Below the pieces are notes generated by a model, which made no database searches, was not told where the DNA came from, and was given only the letters and a program-made list of their open reading frames with translations. A stretch of DNA of 64,000 bases from Gongronella butleri (Eukaryota > Mucoromycota > Mucoromycetes > Mucorales > Cunninghamellaceae). The stretch spans positions 310,001 to 374,000 of the forward strand of contig JAIWZP010000031.1 in NCBI GenBank assembly GCA_025201375.1, read 5' to 3'. The first letter of the stretch is position 1. Every line of letters starts with the position of its first letter. The position numbers and the translations under genes were made by a program. Shown piece after piece: positions 45,973 through 57,250 of the stretch.

Positions 45973-48900
45973 ATGTCTCAAAACGTCTTTGTTGAGACGA
46001 TTCAAGCGGCTGGCTGCCGCTTCCAGGATCGTGCGGTCGTCTACGGTAGGCGCGTGGTCTCCTGCGTGGTTGCTTTGAGCCCTCATGCCTCTTTTTTTTC
46101 GTGTTTGTTTAGATGTCGAGCCAGCCCTGTTTCGACGCGACCTTGCACTCAAGCTCCGGAGCGATGTGTCTTACCCGGAGAACATCAGCGACTTGTTTGA
46201 CGCACTGAACGATTACACGACGCAAGCCCCGCAGCTGCGCCAGTGCTTGCTGCCCGGCACCTTGAACGTCACGGATGCACCCAGGTACACGGCACAAAAA
46301 GCGTGTTTTGCCCGTCCACGCGCCTCACCCTGTTTCCTTCTGCTTTTTTTTGTTTTTTTTTCTCAGGGCCGCCAGCGTCGACAGCCTCTTTCGATGCCTG
46401 CTGTCCATCGACATTCTGCAGCCGGCCCTGATTTCCACGCTCCTGGAGCGCCTCCCGGAATTCTACGACGAGCTCGAGCAAGAGTAAGCCAAAATCCACC
46501 ACACCATACATTCACCAAAAGGCACTCATGTCACCGTTTTTGCCTAGTCAATCGAGTTCATGCACAGCGCGTCTCATTCTGCATCAATTGCGCTGGCTGG
46601 ATCACATTGTCAATCCACAAAAACTGACATCCACACTGATTGAGGTGAGTTTCAGCGTGCTTCAGGGGGGGATGCATGGAGGCGCAGTGGATTTATTCAT
46701 TTTTTTTCTTCATTTGACGTGGTAGATCATCAACGTGACGCCCACCATCATCCAACACGAGATTATTACCGCATTACCCGACATTATGAATGACACGGAG
46801 CACAAGGTACGCGCTTTGATTGCCCTATTGGTCGCGTCCTCATTTTTTTTTCATCTGTAGCAAATGGTGACCTTCCTCAAAGAGTGGATGGACGAGCACA
46901 AGGAGCTGACGGTGCCCATTCTCGACACACTGTCCAATCTGACCTTGCATTCCGAGTCATTGGTATAGCATTGCGGCTATTTTTCAACAGACTTTTGGCT
47001 CATGCTGTGCCTTTGTATAGGAGGATGTGCGACAAAAGGTGATGGAGGGCCTGCCTGCCGCCGAGGTGGACGATTTGGCCGTAATGATCAAGTTTCTCTT
47101 GCAGACCGTGACGCAGTCGACCGTGGATCTCGTAAGGGGGCTCTTTTTTTCTAGCTTCATCTTGAGTTGCTCACCTTGCTTTCGCATAGACCATCGTGGA
47201 TCTTCGCCAAAACATGGATTTCCGCACCTTGGTGCGCTTGCAAAACGCCGCCACGCGCCGAAATCAAGGCACACAGCAAGGCACAGCGCCGCAGCAATAC
47301 CCAGAGGCCTTGATTCTTGGTAAAACAAAAAAAGTGGGGGTGACATGTGCACGTGAATTGACACCGATTTTACCTAGAATCCATCAAACTGGGCCTCCAA
47401 TTCCATCGATTTGTGAGCACGGCGTGGATCAAGGCGCTTGTTGCTCTTGAGACCGAGGTAAAACAAGCGGCATTGGACTTGCATGTGTCTCATTTTTTTT
47501 TTGGAAATGTAGCGCGCACACAAGGTGATGGACATGATGGTGATTTTTATTCTGCACTCGATGGCGTCCATGAAGAAAAAAGCCGAGCAAATCTTGCGCA
47601 AAAAGATCATTGCGCGTCTTATCACGTCCAAGCTGATCAAGGAAACGCTGACGAACCATGCACATGGCCTGGCTAGGTAAAAGGAGTTGATAAAAAAGTA
47701 AGCGATTTCAGCGCTGATTTGACTATTTTTTTTCTTACTTTCTTTTAGCTATTGGGGCTCGATCATTGCGCTCGCTGAGAGCCTTCTGCGGTCCAGTCAC
47801 CAACATGGCTTCCTTGCGTCGTGCGCGCAAGCGCTTTACACGCACGCGTTCAAAAGCAGTGATGCATATTATCGCCAGGTAAAATGAAGAAAACACAAAA
47901 AATCACTCTTGGCTGTGAATGACACTATGGTAACGCTTTTTTTATTTCGCGCAGGAAATCATTGGTTCGCTTGTGACGCACGTGGGTAGCGGCGTCAAGG
48001 AAGAAATGGATGTAGCGCTTCAGGTGCTGCTTGTGCTGGCGCAGGAATTGCCTTCGACCCTGGCGACCTACAGCGTGTTTCTCAAGGGCATCCTGGACTA
48101 CCTGGACAACCTGTCGCTCGCGCAGATCCGCATGCTCTTTGACGTGTTTAATCTGCTGGCTATCAAGGTAAAAATGCCAGGAACATGATAAAAATTGGGG
48201 GGAAGGAAATGCCTGTGAGCTAGCGCGCGTGCTTACCCCGACGGGATTCTTTTTTTTATTCTAGGGCAATGATCAACAATACGAGTCGACTCTGTGGACG
48301 GATCTTCAGATTGTCGTGCGCAAGCAACTGTCCAATCCGCGAACGAAATACAAGAAAATCGGCATTCTGGGCGCGCTGTCGTCGATCAAGGTGCTCAGTG
48401 CCAAGGACACGTGCCAGCTAGATACCAATGGCCCATATGGCGGCGGTGGCAGCAGCAGCCAAGGTAAGAGTGGGAGCAATTGGAGGGTCAATTCTAGGAA
48501 AAAGGAGCACAGTTCCCATTTTTTTTCTATAAGTACCCTCTGTTGTTCCTGTGGAGCGGCACCCGATGCTGCGGCAGGCGATTTATCTTGCCGAGCAGCT
48601 GCTGACCAGCTGCAGCGAGTACCCAGCGTGTCTTTCGATGGCGTACGACGAATTGACGTTTATTTTCCAAGCGGGAGACACGGATTCACGCTTTGTCGAG
48701 TGGATCCTCGACAAAGTGTCGTCGCCATTTGCCGACAAGTATATGCTGCAACACAGCGAACTTCCGGGTATCCAGCAGGACATGGCGCGCAAGGGCGGTA
48801 TCCAGCCGGTTCTTGAGCTCTGCCACATTTCCGACACGGTAATAATCGCTTTGCCCTCGATCATCGCATGAAACAACGCAGCTCTGACTCGCCGCTCTTT

Positions 48901-51900
48901 TTTTTTTTTTTTTTTTTTTTTCCTAGGACGACGAATCCGTCATGCTCGATTTGTTCGGCCACCTTATCCATGTCACGGATCAAAAGCGCAAAAAATCCAT
49001 CATTCCATTGTGCTCGACGTTTAATCTGCTACAGGTCTGCGAGAGGCAGATGAACGATGGCTCGCTTGAAGGGGTCGATGCGCTGCTCATGTGTGGCATC
49101 ATTCTCTTTGATTTGAAAAACATGGAGGTAAAAAAAAAAAAAAAGAGCGGGTCAAAATGAGCCATTTGAGCTGATTTTGCTGGTATTTTTTTTTTTTTTT
49201 TTGGCTCAGACGGTTCTCGAGGATTGGCCATTAGATCACGAAGAGCTTGCGTGCCATCTATTGTACACGACAATTAATTGGTAATTGGGTGACAGGATGA
49301 GGAAAGAAACGCATTGGAGAACGCTCACTCTTTTTTTTTTTTTGCGTGCACAGGTTCCGCGAGACGATCAATTGTTTCTCTGTCGTGGACCACGACGAGT
49401 CGATCCATAAGATCCTGATTCAGCGTCTGAAGGAGCTCAGTCTTCTCGAGGCATTGCTTAACGTGCTTCTTGAGCGGGTGCCTCAATTCACACCTTTGGA
49501 GTTACAAGCGTCGTCGCTGCTCGAGAAGGACACTGCATTTACACCGCAGCTGGCCATCAAGCCGGCCATCACGTCTTCGGCGGTCATCACGTCGTCACCA
49601 TTGGTTGCGCAAGACTCGGACAATGAGAGCACATCCACCACCCAGACCGCCGCTACAGGCACCAGCAAGCGCGTCAATGCGGCCTCCAAGCAAAATACCC
49701 CGCGCAAACTCACCGTGGACACCTTGCGCCCGTATCTGCGCCCAATCAAGGTAACAAAAATAATAAAAAATGACGAAAAAAACGCGTCGCGTCGCGTCCA
49801 TCTCACGCTTTTTATAGATTCAAACACTCGTGCTCTTGGAATCGGCGGCGCGTGAAGACGAATTGCGTTTGTCGGTGAGTTTCCCCCCTTGTGTGTCATG
49901 TCCTCGTATCATTGCTCATGCCTGCCGTGCTTTTTTTTTTATTAGGTGAGCGACATCAATTATCTGCTGCAAGACATCGCCGTAAAGCTGGAAGCCAAGC
50001 TTGGGTCGCCAATGCCCGCCTTTTTTGGCAAGAAAAAGGCCAATCCCATGGACGCCATCATGGACCGCGATACGGGCACGTCGCGCATGACCTCGCGCGA
50101 CATGATGATCGAGGTAAAAAAAAATATGATAAGCAGGAGGGCGTCGCGTTTCCATCGTTTTTTGTTTTTTTTTTTTTTACATATTTTCCTTGTTTTCTCA
50201 GATGACGCGGTACCTACCCAATATTCTCCAGGCGCTTGAAGTCACCAATGAGCAGCTACAAGCAGACGCCACGCAATCCGGCCGCGTTCAGCCGGTAGGA
50301 ATGCGTCAATGGCTCCTTTTTTATTGCAACTCACCTCTCTTGTATTTTTTTTCCAACCCTAGGGCTCGGATGAACTGGTGCAATGCGTGTTCTTGGTTAT
50401 GAATATCATTTGCACCATGTTCTCTTGGCACGAGCTGGATCACCCGGAAAATCAAGACATTCTCGAGGTCCAAGCGTGCAAACCAGGCTTTTTAAGGAAC
50501 CATCCGCTGACATTATCTTTTTTTTTTTTTACATCTTGTAGGGGCTGATCCGCGAGTTTGCACACCGCCTGGACCTGGACACATCGCAATGGTCGTTTAT
50601 GGACGAGTGCAAGTACGCGTTCCGCTACCTGTCTGCCTTTCAAGACAATATGCCCCAATTCAAGACAGCCGTTTGCCTGTACAAGACGCTCGAACGCATG
50701 ATGCACCTGTCCTGCAGCACGCAGCACCTGCGCAAGGGCACACAGCGCGTCGCCTCCGAGATTCTTGCGCGCGATTGGTTCGACTGGCGCGATTGCAGCG
50801 TAAAAACAAAAAAAATGGGGGTCAATTGGGTACTAAAATTTTTTTGTTCGATATTCCATTGTGCAGAAAGAGATACCCTTTTTGTTGGAAAAAACAATTG
50901 AGCTGAGTGAGGATCCATTGTCGCTGCTGAATCAATACGTGAATGTGGTGTTGCCGGCATTTGAGCGCGAGGGCCGACTCGCGGATCATCCGCTCTTGTC
51001 AAAGCACACGGTCGTGTCGTACTATCAGGTAAAAAAAAAAAAAAAAAAAAAAATGAGCCCTGAGAAAAAAAAAAAAAAACGCGGCGTCTCAATGCGGCTG
51101 TCCTTGCTTTTTTTCTATTTTCAGGCCATGATCAATCAAGCGACCAAGTTGCTCGTGTTGTTGGACAGCACGGACCAAGAGGTGGAGGCCGTGCTTGCGC
51201 GCACGGCGGAGGTGGTCAAGATCTTTGCAGCCATCACGCAATATGTCAAATCCAAGGAGCAGCGCGCGCTGTTTGCTCTCCTTTTGAAGAGCAGCCGGTT
51301 CTTTGTGGACCAATTCATCAAGCACTCGATTCCCTTTTTCACAAAGGCCTTCAAGGAATACCACGCCGAGATCGCCCCCATCTTTAGCACCTTCCAATTG
51401 GCGACGCGTCCGCTTCAGGTAAAAAAAAAAAAATAAATAGGGAGGATTCGAGCAGCCTTAGCCCCCCCCCCCACCTTTTTGGGTGTGTGACACAAAATGC
51501 AGGGTGGCCTGATTTTTTTTTTTTGCATTGTTTGTGCCATTTAGATCCTGTGTTCCCATGTCAAGGTGAAAAAAGATTTGCAATTGGCCGCATTTGTGCC
51601 GCCTCTGAAGCGTGCGCTTGAAATCGTCATTTATCAAGTCAAAATCTTGCTGTCGGAGAACAATGCTCCCACGGATGTCTTCTTCCTCGGTAAAAAAAGA
51701 AAAAGAAAAAGAAAAAAGAAGCAATGATCGGTTTCAAAGAAGAAAAAGGGTCATTTGGCATTGACTATTTTTGGCTCCGCCCCCTGGATTTTTTTTAGGT
51801 TCCCTGAAACATCGCGATCTCCATGGCGCGATGGTGTCGTCGCAGGTAAAACAAGGAACATGCGATTTTCGGCGCAACCATGGCTTTGGGAAGGGAGGCT

Positions 51901-52585
51901 GACAATTCCATTTTTGTTCAATTTTCTCAAGATTCCCAAAGAAGATTCGGACGACGAGTCCAATGACGAGCTGAATTCGTCGTTGAGTGACGACGACGAT
52001 GTGCCCATGACGTCGCGGCGTGCAGCGGCAGCCAGCAAGACCAAAAAGGCGGCATCAAAGCCGCGGAACACTGGCAAAGAGACCGGCAAGCGCAAATCTG
52101 GGTCCGTGCCGGATCGTCCGCCGCGCACAAACTCGCAGATCCGCGACAGTGACGAGGACGACAGCGACGACAATGTCAGGGAGGAATCCGACAGCGAGAT
52201 GCCATTGATCCATCAATTGTCGTCATCGGCACCCCGGAAACGCGCACCGAGCACAGCGAGCGACACGGCCGACGAGGACGACGATGACGACGATGGTCCT
52301 CCCGCGTCGCCCATCCCTCGCACAAGCCAGACAAGCTATGGCAGTCGTGTGGTGTCACCCATCGGCGAAGACTACGACGACGAACACGACGAAAACGATG
52401 ATGCACCGCGCAGCCCGGCCAAGCGCACCGTCAGCAAGATCTTTGACCTGTCCAAACCCTCGACCGCCAGTGCCTCAAAGTACTTTGGCAACCAAGCAGA
52501 TTCCACACCCAAGAAACGCTACGGCATGAGCGCCCCTCGCAAACGCCCCAAAAACGATAATCCCTCTGATCGCTCTCTCGCCTGA
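45973..52585 (+). CDS. FANCD2: FANCD2 (Fanconi anaemia ID2 clamp subunit), 27 exons
   Basis: Exons start at 45973, 46113, 46367, 46548, 46726, 46861, 47021, 47190, 47378, 47513, 47749, 47955, 48265, 48534, 48927, 49210, 49354, 49818, 49946, 50202, 50363, 50542, 50867, 51125, 51545, 51799 and 51932; all phases agree, giving about 1,541 residues (human ~1,450). Family segments include LFRRDLALKLRSDV, SLFRCLLSIDILQPAL, LRWLDHIVNP, LPDIMNDTEH, ILDTLSNLTL and NWFRETINCF. LQIVVRKQLSNPRTKYK keeps the lysine (about K510) equivalent to human K561, the monoubiquitination site. The last ~220 residues are a disordered tail alternating acidic runs and basic SP/TP stretches (APRKRPKND), likely nuclear-targeting. 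With FANCI it clamps DNA during interstrand-crosslink repair. A diverged repeat copy lies just upstream. Confidence 0.95.
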
Positions 52586-52973
52586 ATTAGCCCCCATGGA
52601 CCCTAAATTGCAATTGACTCTAGTGACTCCAAGGACTCGATTAAAATCAAATTGACACGATTTTTGGTGGCCATTGGGCGCGTTTCTTTTTTTTTTTCTT
52701 GTTTTTTCCTTTTTTACCCTCTTTTTTTTTCTTTCACTGTGCCTCCCTGCCCATCTTTTTTTTTGGGGGGAGAGTGGGTTCTTCTTTCATTTTTATGACA
52801 ATGAGGCACGTGAATTCGCATTGTTGGGGCATGTAAATGATGTAAAATGGATGAATTGGAGTTTATTTTGCGTTGCTAAGCGCGTAAAATGTTTCGAAAT
52901 AAGGTATGTAAAAGTAGGGAAGATGAGGGTAAATAATGCGTCCTTTGTAGCCGATTTTTTGGGGGGGGGGCAA
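52586..52973. other. intergenic region between convergent FANCD2 and SREBP genes
   Basis: T-rich plus strand (52688-52735) and a G8 run at 52962-52970; both 3' UTRs probably lie here. No gene is seen. Confidence 0.5.
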
Positions 52974-54446
52974 TTAAGAATGAGAGAGGCGCTTTTTGAC
53001 TTGCGACGAGCGGATTTGGCATTTTGAGAGGATGGGCAGGACAACAAGACATAAGATGGCGAGCGATGCGAGCACCCAGCGTGCGATTTGCCACGTGGAC
53101 ATGGGCGTGGACATGGTTGCTGCCGCATTGTCGGCGTCAAACACGAGCTTGGACACGCGATGGTGCGTCATGGTAGACGATGACGGGTCGGGCAGGGCAA
53201 AGAAGGACAAACCAGCCAGAATGGAGAACAGGCGGATGGATTGGGATTCCTGGGGCACCATCAATGGCTGCGTGGGCAACGGCGATACCGAGGGCGATTT
53301 TGATTTCGATTTTTGGCGTTTCGAGGCGTTTGGCGAGGATTCCGGCGACATACTGGATACGCTGGAGGCGACGGATTGCTGGCGCAGGTGTCTGCGCTGG
53401 TAGCGTCTGCGCTGGCGTTCCTCGGGGGTCATGAGGGCGGCGCGCTGGACAGCGCGTTCCTTCAGTAGCCGCTGATGGTCGAGTTTCTCTTGGATTTGCG
53501 CTTGCTTGCGCTCGACGCGTCGTCGCTCCTTCTCGTCTTGCTCGAATTGGATCTTTTTGCTCAAGAAGCGATCGAGAATGGCGTCGCCACCGGGAAGCGT
53601 CTTTAGCATGCATTGCAACAGGGCGTTCTCTTGCTCCAGATGGTGCTGTGTGGATTTCAGGTGATGGATGTATTCCGTGGCCTTTTGCAGAATGGATGCC
53701 TTGTTCAGTTTCTTGGGCAACGTGACGCCGTCCTCTTCAGGCATCTCCACCGCATTGTCGTCGTCGAATTCGTCGTCCATCGCGTCGTCTTGCTCTTGTT
53801 GCTTTTTCGTGCGCTTTTTGTTGCTTGGTTGCTCGTCTTGCTGGTCCATGAGCAGCGCCGCACGATTGAGCGCCGGCACGGCACGCTGCAGCTCCTTAAT
53901 ACGGTCATTGATGTTGTTGCGATAGCGGCGCTCAATAGCATTGTGCGCGACTTTTTTGTACGGCGAGGCAAACAGGTCCTTTGTCAGCATCATGGTGTCA
54001 TTGGGCGTAATGATTTGCGGTGGCGGGCTGATCAATGTGGACGCTGCGTCCTGTTGATGAGGGTGCTGCGGATACACATGCTGCTGGGGCATGGCGTGCA
54101 GCATGTAATCCATAAATGAGGGTGGGGCCTGATTGTAAAGCATGGCCGTCATGGATTGATGCTGTGGTTGTTGCTGTAGAGATTGCTGGTGCAGGTGCAT
54201 GGGGTCATCCATGTCGTCGCTGGGTGGCGTGGGCGGGTGCGACAGCGAATGCGCTGTATCAATGTCACTGCTATCATCACTGGGGATCACAATGGAGCCC
54301 ATGCGGCATAGATCCGGCAAATCCGCGTCATTCACGGGTAGAAAGGTGTCGTAGCACGCATACGGCATGGGTGGCGTCGGGATGGTCTGCGACGTGGAAG
54401 AGAGAATATAATCTTGCGGCGCGTCTTGCACAAAAAACGAGTCCAT
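52974..54446 (-). CDS. SREBP-type bHLH-zip membrane transcription factor, single exon
   Basis: 490 residues in one frame. An acidic N-terminus (DLPDLCRMGS...SDDSSDID) precedes Gln/His/Pro-rich sequence. The bHLH at about residues 165-290 has the SREBP hallmark tyrosine in AHNAIERRYRNNINDRIKEL, with an acidic insert in the loop (KKRTKKQQEQDDAMDDEFDD) before LNKASILQKATEYIHHLK and the zipper. Two hydrophobic segments follow (IRLFSILAGLSFFALP, ~403-419; RWVLASLAILCLVVLPIL, ~452-470), separated by a ~33-residue loop. The cytosolic tail is only ~17 residues, so the large C-terminal regulatory domain that binds SCAP is absent. SREBPs are released from the ER/Golgi by proteolysis to control sterol and hypoxia genes. 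The layout resembles S. pombe Sre2 more than Sre1. Confidence 0.93.
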   Translation of the reverse strand: MDSFFVQDAPQDYILSSTSQTIPTPPMPYACYDTFLPVNDADLPDLCRMGSIVIPSDDSSDIDTAHSLSHPPTPPSDDMDDPMHLHQQSLQQQPQHQSMTAMLYNQAPPSFMDYMLHAMPQQHVYPQHPHQQDAASTLISPPPQIITPNDTMMLTKDLFASPYKKVAHNAIERRYRNNINDRIKELQRAVPALNRAALLMDQQDEQPSNKKRTKKQQEQDDAMDDEFDDDNAVEMPEEDGVTLPKKLNKASILQKATEYIHHLKSTQHHLEQENALLQCMLKTLPGGDAILDRFLSKKIQFEQDEKERRRVERKQAQIQEKLDHQRLLKERAVQRAALMTPEERQRRRYQRRHLRQQSVASSVSSMSPESSPNASKRQKSKSKSPSVSPLPTQPLMVPQESQSIRLFSILAGLSFFALPDPSSSTMTHHRVSKLVFDADNAAATMSTPMSTWQIARWVLASLAILCLVVLPILSKCQIRSSQVKKRLSHS

Positions 54447-55043
54447 GGCTTAAAACGGAAGAACGGAAGAACGAAAAATAAAGAGAATAGAACAAAAGTG
54501 TGTGGTCTCTGGAAAAAAAAAAAAAAAAAGGGACCAGTTTTTGTGATTATTATATTTGCATTGATTTGGAGTGTCAAAGAGTGGCCTGTTTCCTTCCGCC
54601 AATCAAATGAAAGATTCCTGCATAAAATGGCGTGAGGTTTTTCAAACGGGATGTGCGTCTCATACGATTTTTGAAGCGCCAGGGGCGCACAAATTGAGTA
54701 AACAAAAGCCATATGAGCCATTACCCACGCATGATGCTTTGTCAATGAGGATCCATTTTGCTCACGGGAATTGACCAGGGGTCCTGTTTCCCCCTCTCCC
54801 CCTTCCCTTTCATGATTCCGCGCTCTCCCCTTTTCCAAAGGAGAAGTGATCCGAACATATCTGTGGCGGCAAAAAGAAACCGCCAGGGCTTCCGCCAGGT
54901 CTTCCGCAAATGTCCTTTTTTGGCAACTTTGTGCCAAATTGACGAAGCTTTTGCTTTCTTTCTTTCGATTTGTCATTTTGGTACATACCCGGACGTGCGT
55001 CCAACCCACTTTTTACACGCCTCGAAACAAAAAGGGAAAAAAA
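54447..55043. promoter_or_regulatory. divergent region between SREBP and cyclin L genes
   Basis: This 597-bp stretch has no gene. It holds an A run (54510-54529) and A/T-rich leaders. A partial open frame here is His/Phe-biased and without splice partners. Confidence 0.45.
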
Positions 55044-56004
55044 ATGTCACGGCGCGTGCTCCAAAACCCGCTGGCCACCCTGGACCAGCTAAAACACACA
55101 CCCTCAAGGGTAAGCGGCGTGCCGGCATCGCTTGAGCGAGACTTGCGCAACCTCGGTGCCGAGCTGATCCAGAGTGCGGGCATCTTGCTCAAACTGTAAG
55201 GTGGAAAACGAGAAAAATTGCCCATTGTTTTGACACGCTCATTCATTTTTTTATGTTTTTTATGTTTTTTGTGCAGCCCCCAGGCAGCGATGGCGACAGC
55301 GCAGGTGCTTTTCCAACGCTTTTATTTCATGGCGTCGCTCACGGATTTCGATATTGTGGAAATGGGCCTGGGCGCGCTGTTTCTCGCGGCGAAACTCGAA
55401 GAAAAGTCGCTGCGCATGACACATTTGGTGACCGTGTATGACCATGTGATTCGTCTCACGCGTCAGCAAGCGACAATGCCGCCATTGGATCCTTTTGCAC
55501 ACGTAAGAAGCATCAAATGGATATGACATTGGCGCTCATTTTTCGATTTTTCGATTTTACTTGCATGTTACGTAGCGAACCTATGATTTGCGATCGATGG
55601 CCATTGGCGCCGAAATGCAGATTTTAAAGCAGCTTGGTTTCAATGTGCAGGTGCGTTTGCCTTACAGTGTGATGATCAACTACTTGCGCATTCTCGATTT
55701 GGAGGAGAACGATGCCGTCGCAACATTGGCTTGGAATTACGTCAATGACAGCCTACGCACTGTGGCGCACGTTGCGTACGCGCCCGAGGCCATTGCCGTG
55801 GCCGCCATCTGGCTGGCATGCCGCAAGCAAGGGATCAAGCTGCCCACAGATGCCGGCAACGAGTGGTGGCTCTTGTTTGACGTCGATCGCGCCGATTTCA
55901 CCGCCGTCGGCGCACTCATCATGACACTCTACCAGCAGCCCCTCGACCGCGCGCAGCTACCATTGACCACAAGCGAACTAAACGCCATCCTACCACGGTC
56001 ATGA
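55044..56004 (+). CDS. cyclin L, 3 exons
   Basis: Exons 55044-55195, 55277-55502 and 55576-56004 give 268 residues. The N-terminus SLERDLRNLGAELIQSAGIL|LPQAAMATAQVLFQRFYF matches the cyclin L signature. The first cyclin fold continues with LGALFLAAKLEEKSLRMTHL. The second has AEMQILKQLGFNVQVRLPYS, LAWNYVNDSLRTVAHVAYAP and AIAVAAIWLACRKQGIKLP. Cyclin L partners CDK11/CDK12-type kinases in splicing and transcription. The RS-rich tail of animal cyclin L (about 520 residues) is missing; the protein ends right after the cyclin box. A tempting donor (GGTAAG) at 55110 is ignored because the frame through it restores conserved residues. Confidence 0.94.
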
Positions 56005-56021
56005 TGGGAAAAAAAAAGTAC

Positions 56022-56027
56022 AATAAA
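56022..56027 (+). terminator. AATAAA polyadenylation-like signal
   Basis: It lies 18 bp after the cyclin L stop codon. Confidence 0.5.
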
Positions 56028-56269
56028 AGCAAAAATTTCAGAGGATGCGTGTCTTTTTTCGCAACGACGCGATTTCTGGGGGAGACTCGCTTATTGTGAA
56101 TTGAGAAATAGGAGCATATGAAACTTTTGCCACGATCTTGCAATCAGCGAGAAGGGTCATCTTACGCCCATGATCGTGAATTGGTGTTTTTTTTAACATT
56201 TTGAGACGTTTACTCGTTCATACTGGGGAATTTGGACATCAAGTGCTGTAACAAAAACTGGAGACAGCT

Positions 56270-57250
56270 GATCGTTTTGTACTGCACCACACAAATTCTG
56301 GTGGAGATGATGCTCTTATCGAGAAAAAAGTCAATGGAACCATTTTCGCTGTTTTTGGCCGTTTGGCGATGGATTATGTACCTGACAAGGCCAGTGGGCG
56401 CACGCAATCGACAACTCTACGCCTTATCGTTAAAATGAGCCCATTCAGGATGCGCAGCGCCCACTGGATGCCGCGCAATCCCCACTTTCGAAAACCACGA
56501 ATTTTCCTAAGGGTGCAGTCGTGGATCTGAAAACGATGAAATTGAATTCCTCCAATTGCCATGCCATTCACATGCATGGTGAACACGCCTTCATCTTCGA
56601 CAAACAAGAGATAAAATCCAGGAGTCCAATGACTGGGTTGCGCGTAAAATGGCAATTTGCTCGGTTTGAAGCCGTCAAGGTCATCTCGATGAGAAATTAC
56701 TACAGAGCCTTGAAAGTCTATCATCAGAAAGAGCAGAGCGTGGCGAGTACGTGGCTCCCTGTTATCGATATAAAAAGTTGATTTTTGCATGAGGTTGACG
56801 CGAAACAAAATTATATCGATTTTTCGACGCGTGAAAACCCGTGTCAGTCGTCGGGCTACCCGCGTCTGTTCCTAGTCAAATATATATGCAACTTGGGAAT
56901 GACTTATTTATGGACGCGTCAAAGTGGTATCATCACGCGCTACTTGCGGAGTAATCCACGCCCAAAGTTTAAGACAAAATCGCAGATTGCTCGTCAACCC
57001 ACAAGTGGATTTCTCTCTTTTTTGACATTTCTCGTGGTTTCTCCATGCGGTGCATCTTGTGTGCAAGTTTGATGTAATTCCGAGACCTCGATTTTTCGAT
57101 TTTTGTTTTGGAGCTCGGCCATGGCAAAAACTTAATTTGAATGAGTCATGCCCAAAAGTGGTTTGCGAAATGTAACTTGACTTTTATTTTGCATTTCCTG
57201 CTCGCGAGCACACGATGGGACGTGTTTCGGGACTTGAATGTCTTTGGTGG
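56270..57250 (+). repeat. dispersed repeat family A, copy 7 (near full length)
   Basis: In order: TATCGAGAAAAAAGTC (56316), GACAAGGCCAG (~56382), TCGTTAAAATGAGCCCA (56428), CCACTGGATGCCGCGCAATC (~56461), GCCATGCCATTCACATGC (~56559), TTTTTCGACGCGTGAAAACC (~56820), GGACGCGTCAAAGTGG (~56912), TCGTGGTTTCTCCATGCGGT (~57029), GTGTGCAAGTTTGATG (~57058) and TTTTGGAGCTCGGCCATGG (~57106). It is the best reference copy. Confidence 0.8.

Noticed and set aside
51755..51931. Reading the FANCD2 last exon as starting at 51755 without an intron
   Set aside because: That frame adds non-conserved residues, while splicing 51845 to 51932 keeps phase with the preceding exon.
53137..54119. Plus- and minus-strand alternative frames within the SREBP gene
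   Set aside because: Shadows of the Gln/Arg/Asp-rich coding strand; the SREBP frame alone shows the bHLH tyrosine motif and membrane segments.
55105..55115. Donor-like GGTAAGC in cyclin L exon 1
   Set aside because: Reading through it restores the conserved LERDLRNLGAELIQSAGILL stretch, so it is coding here.
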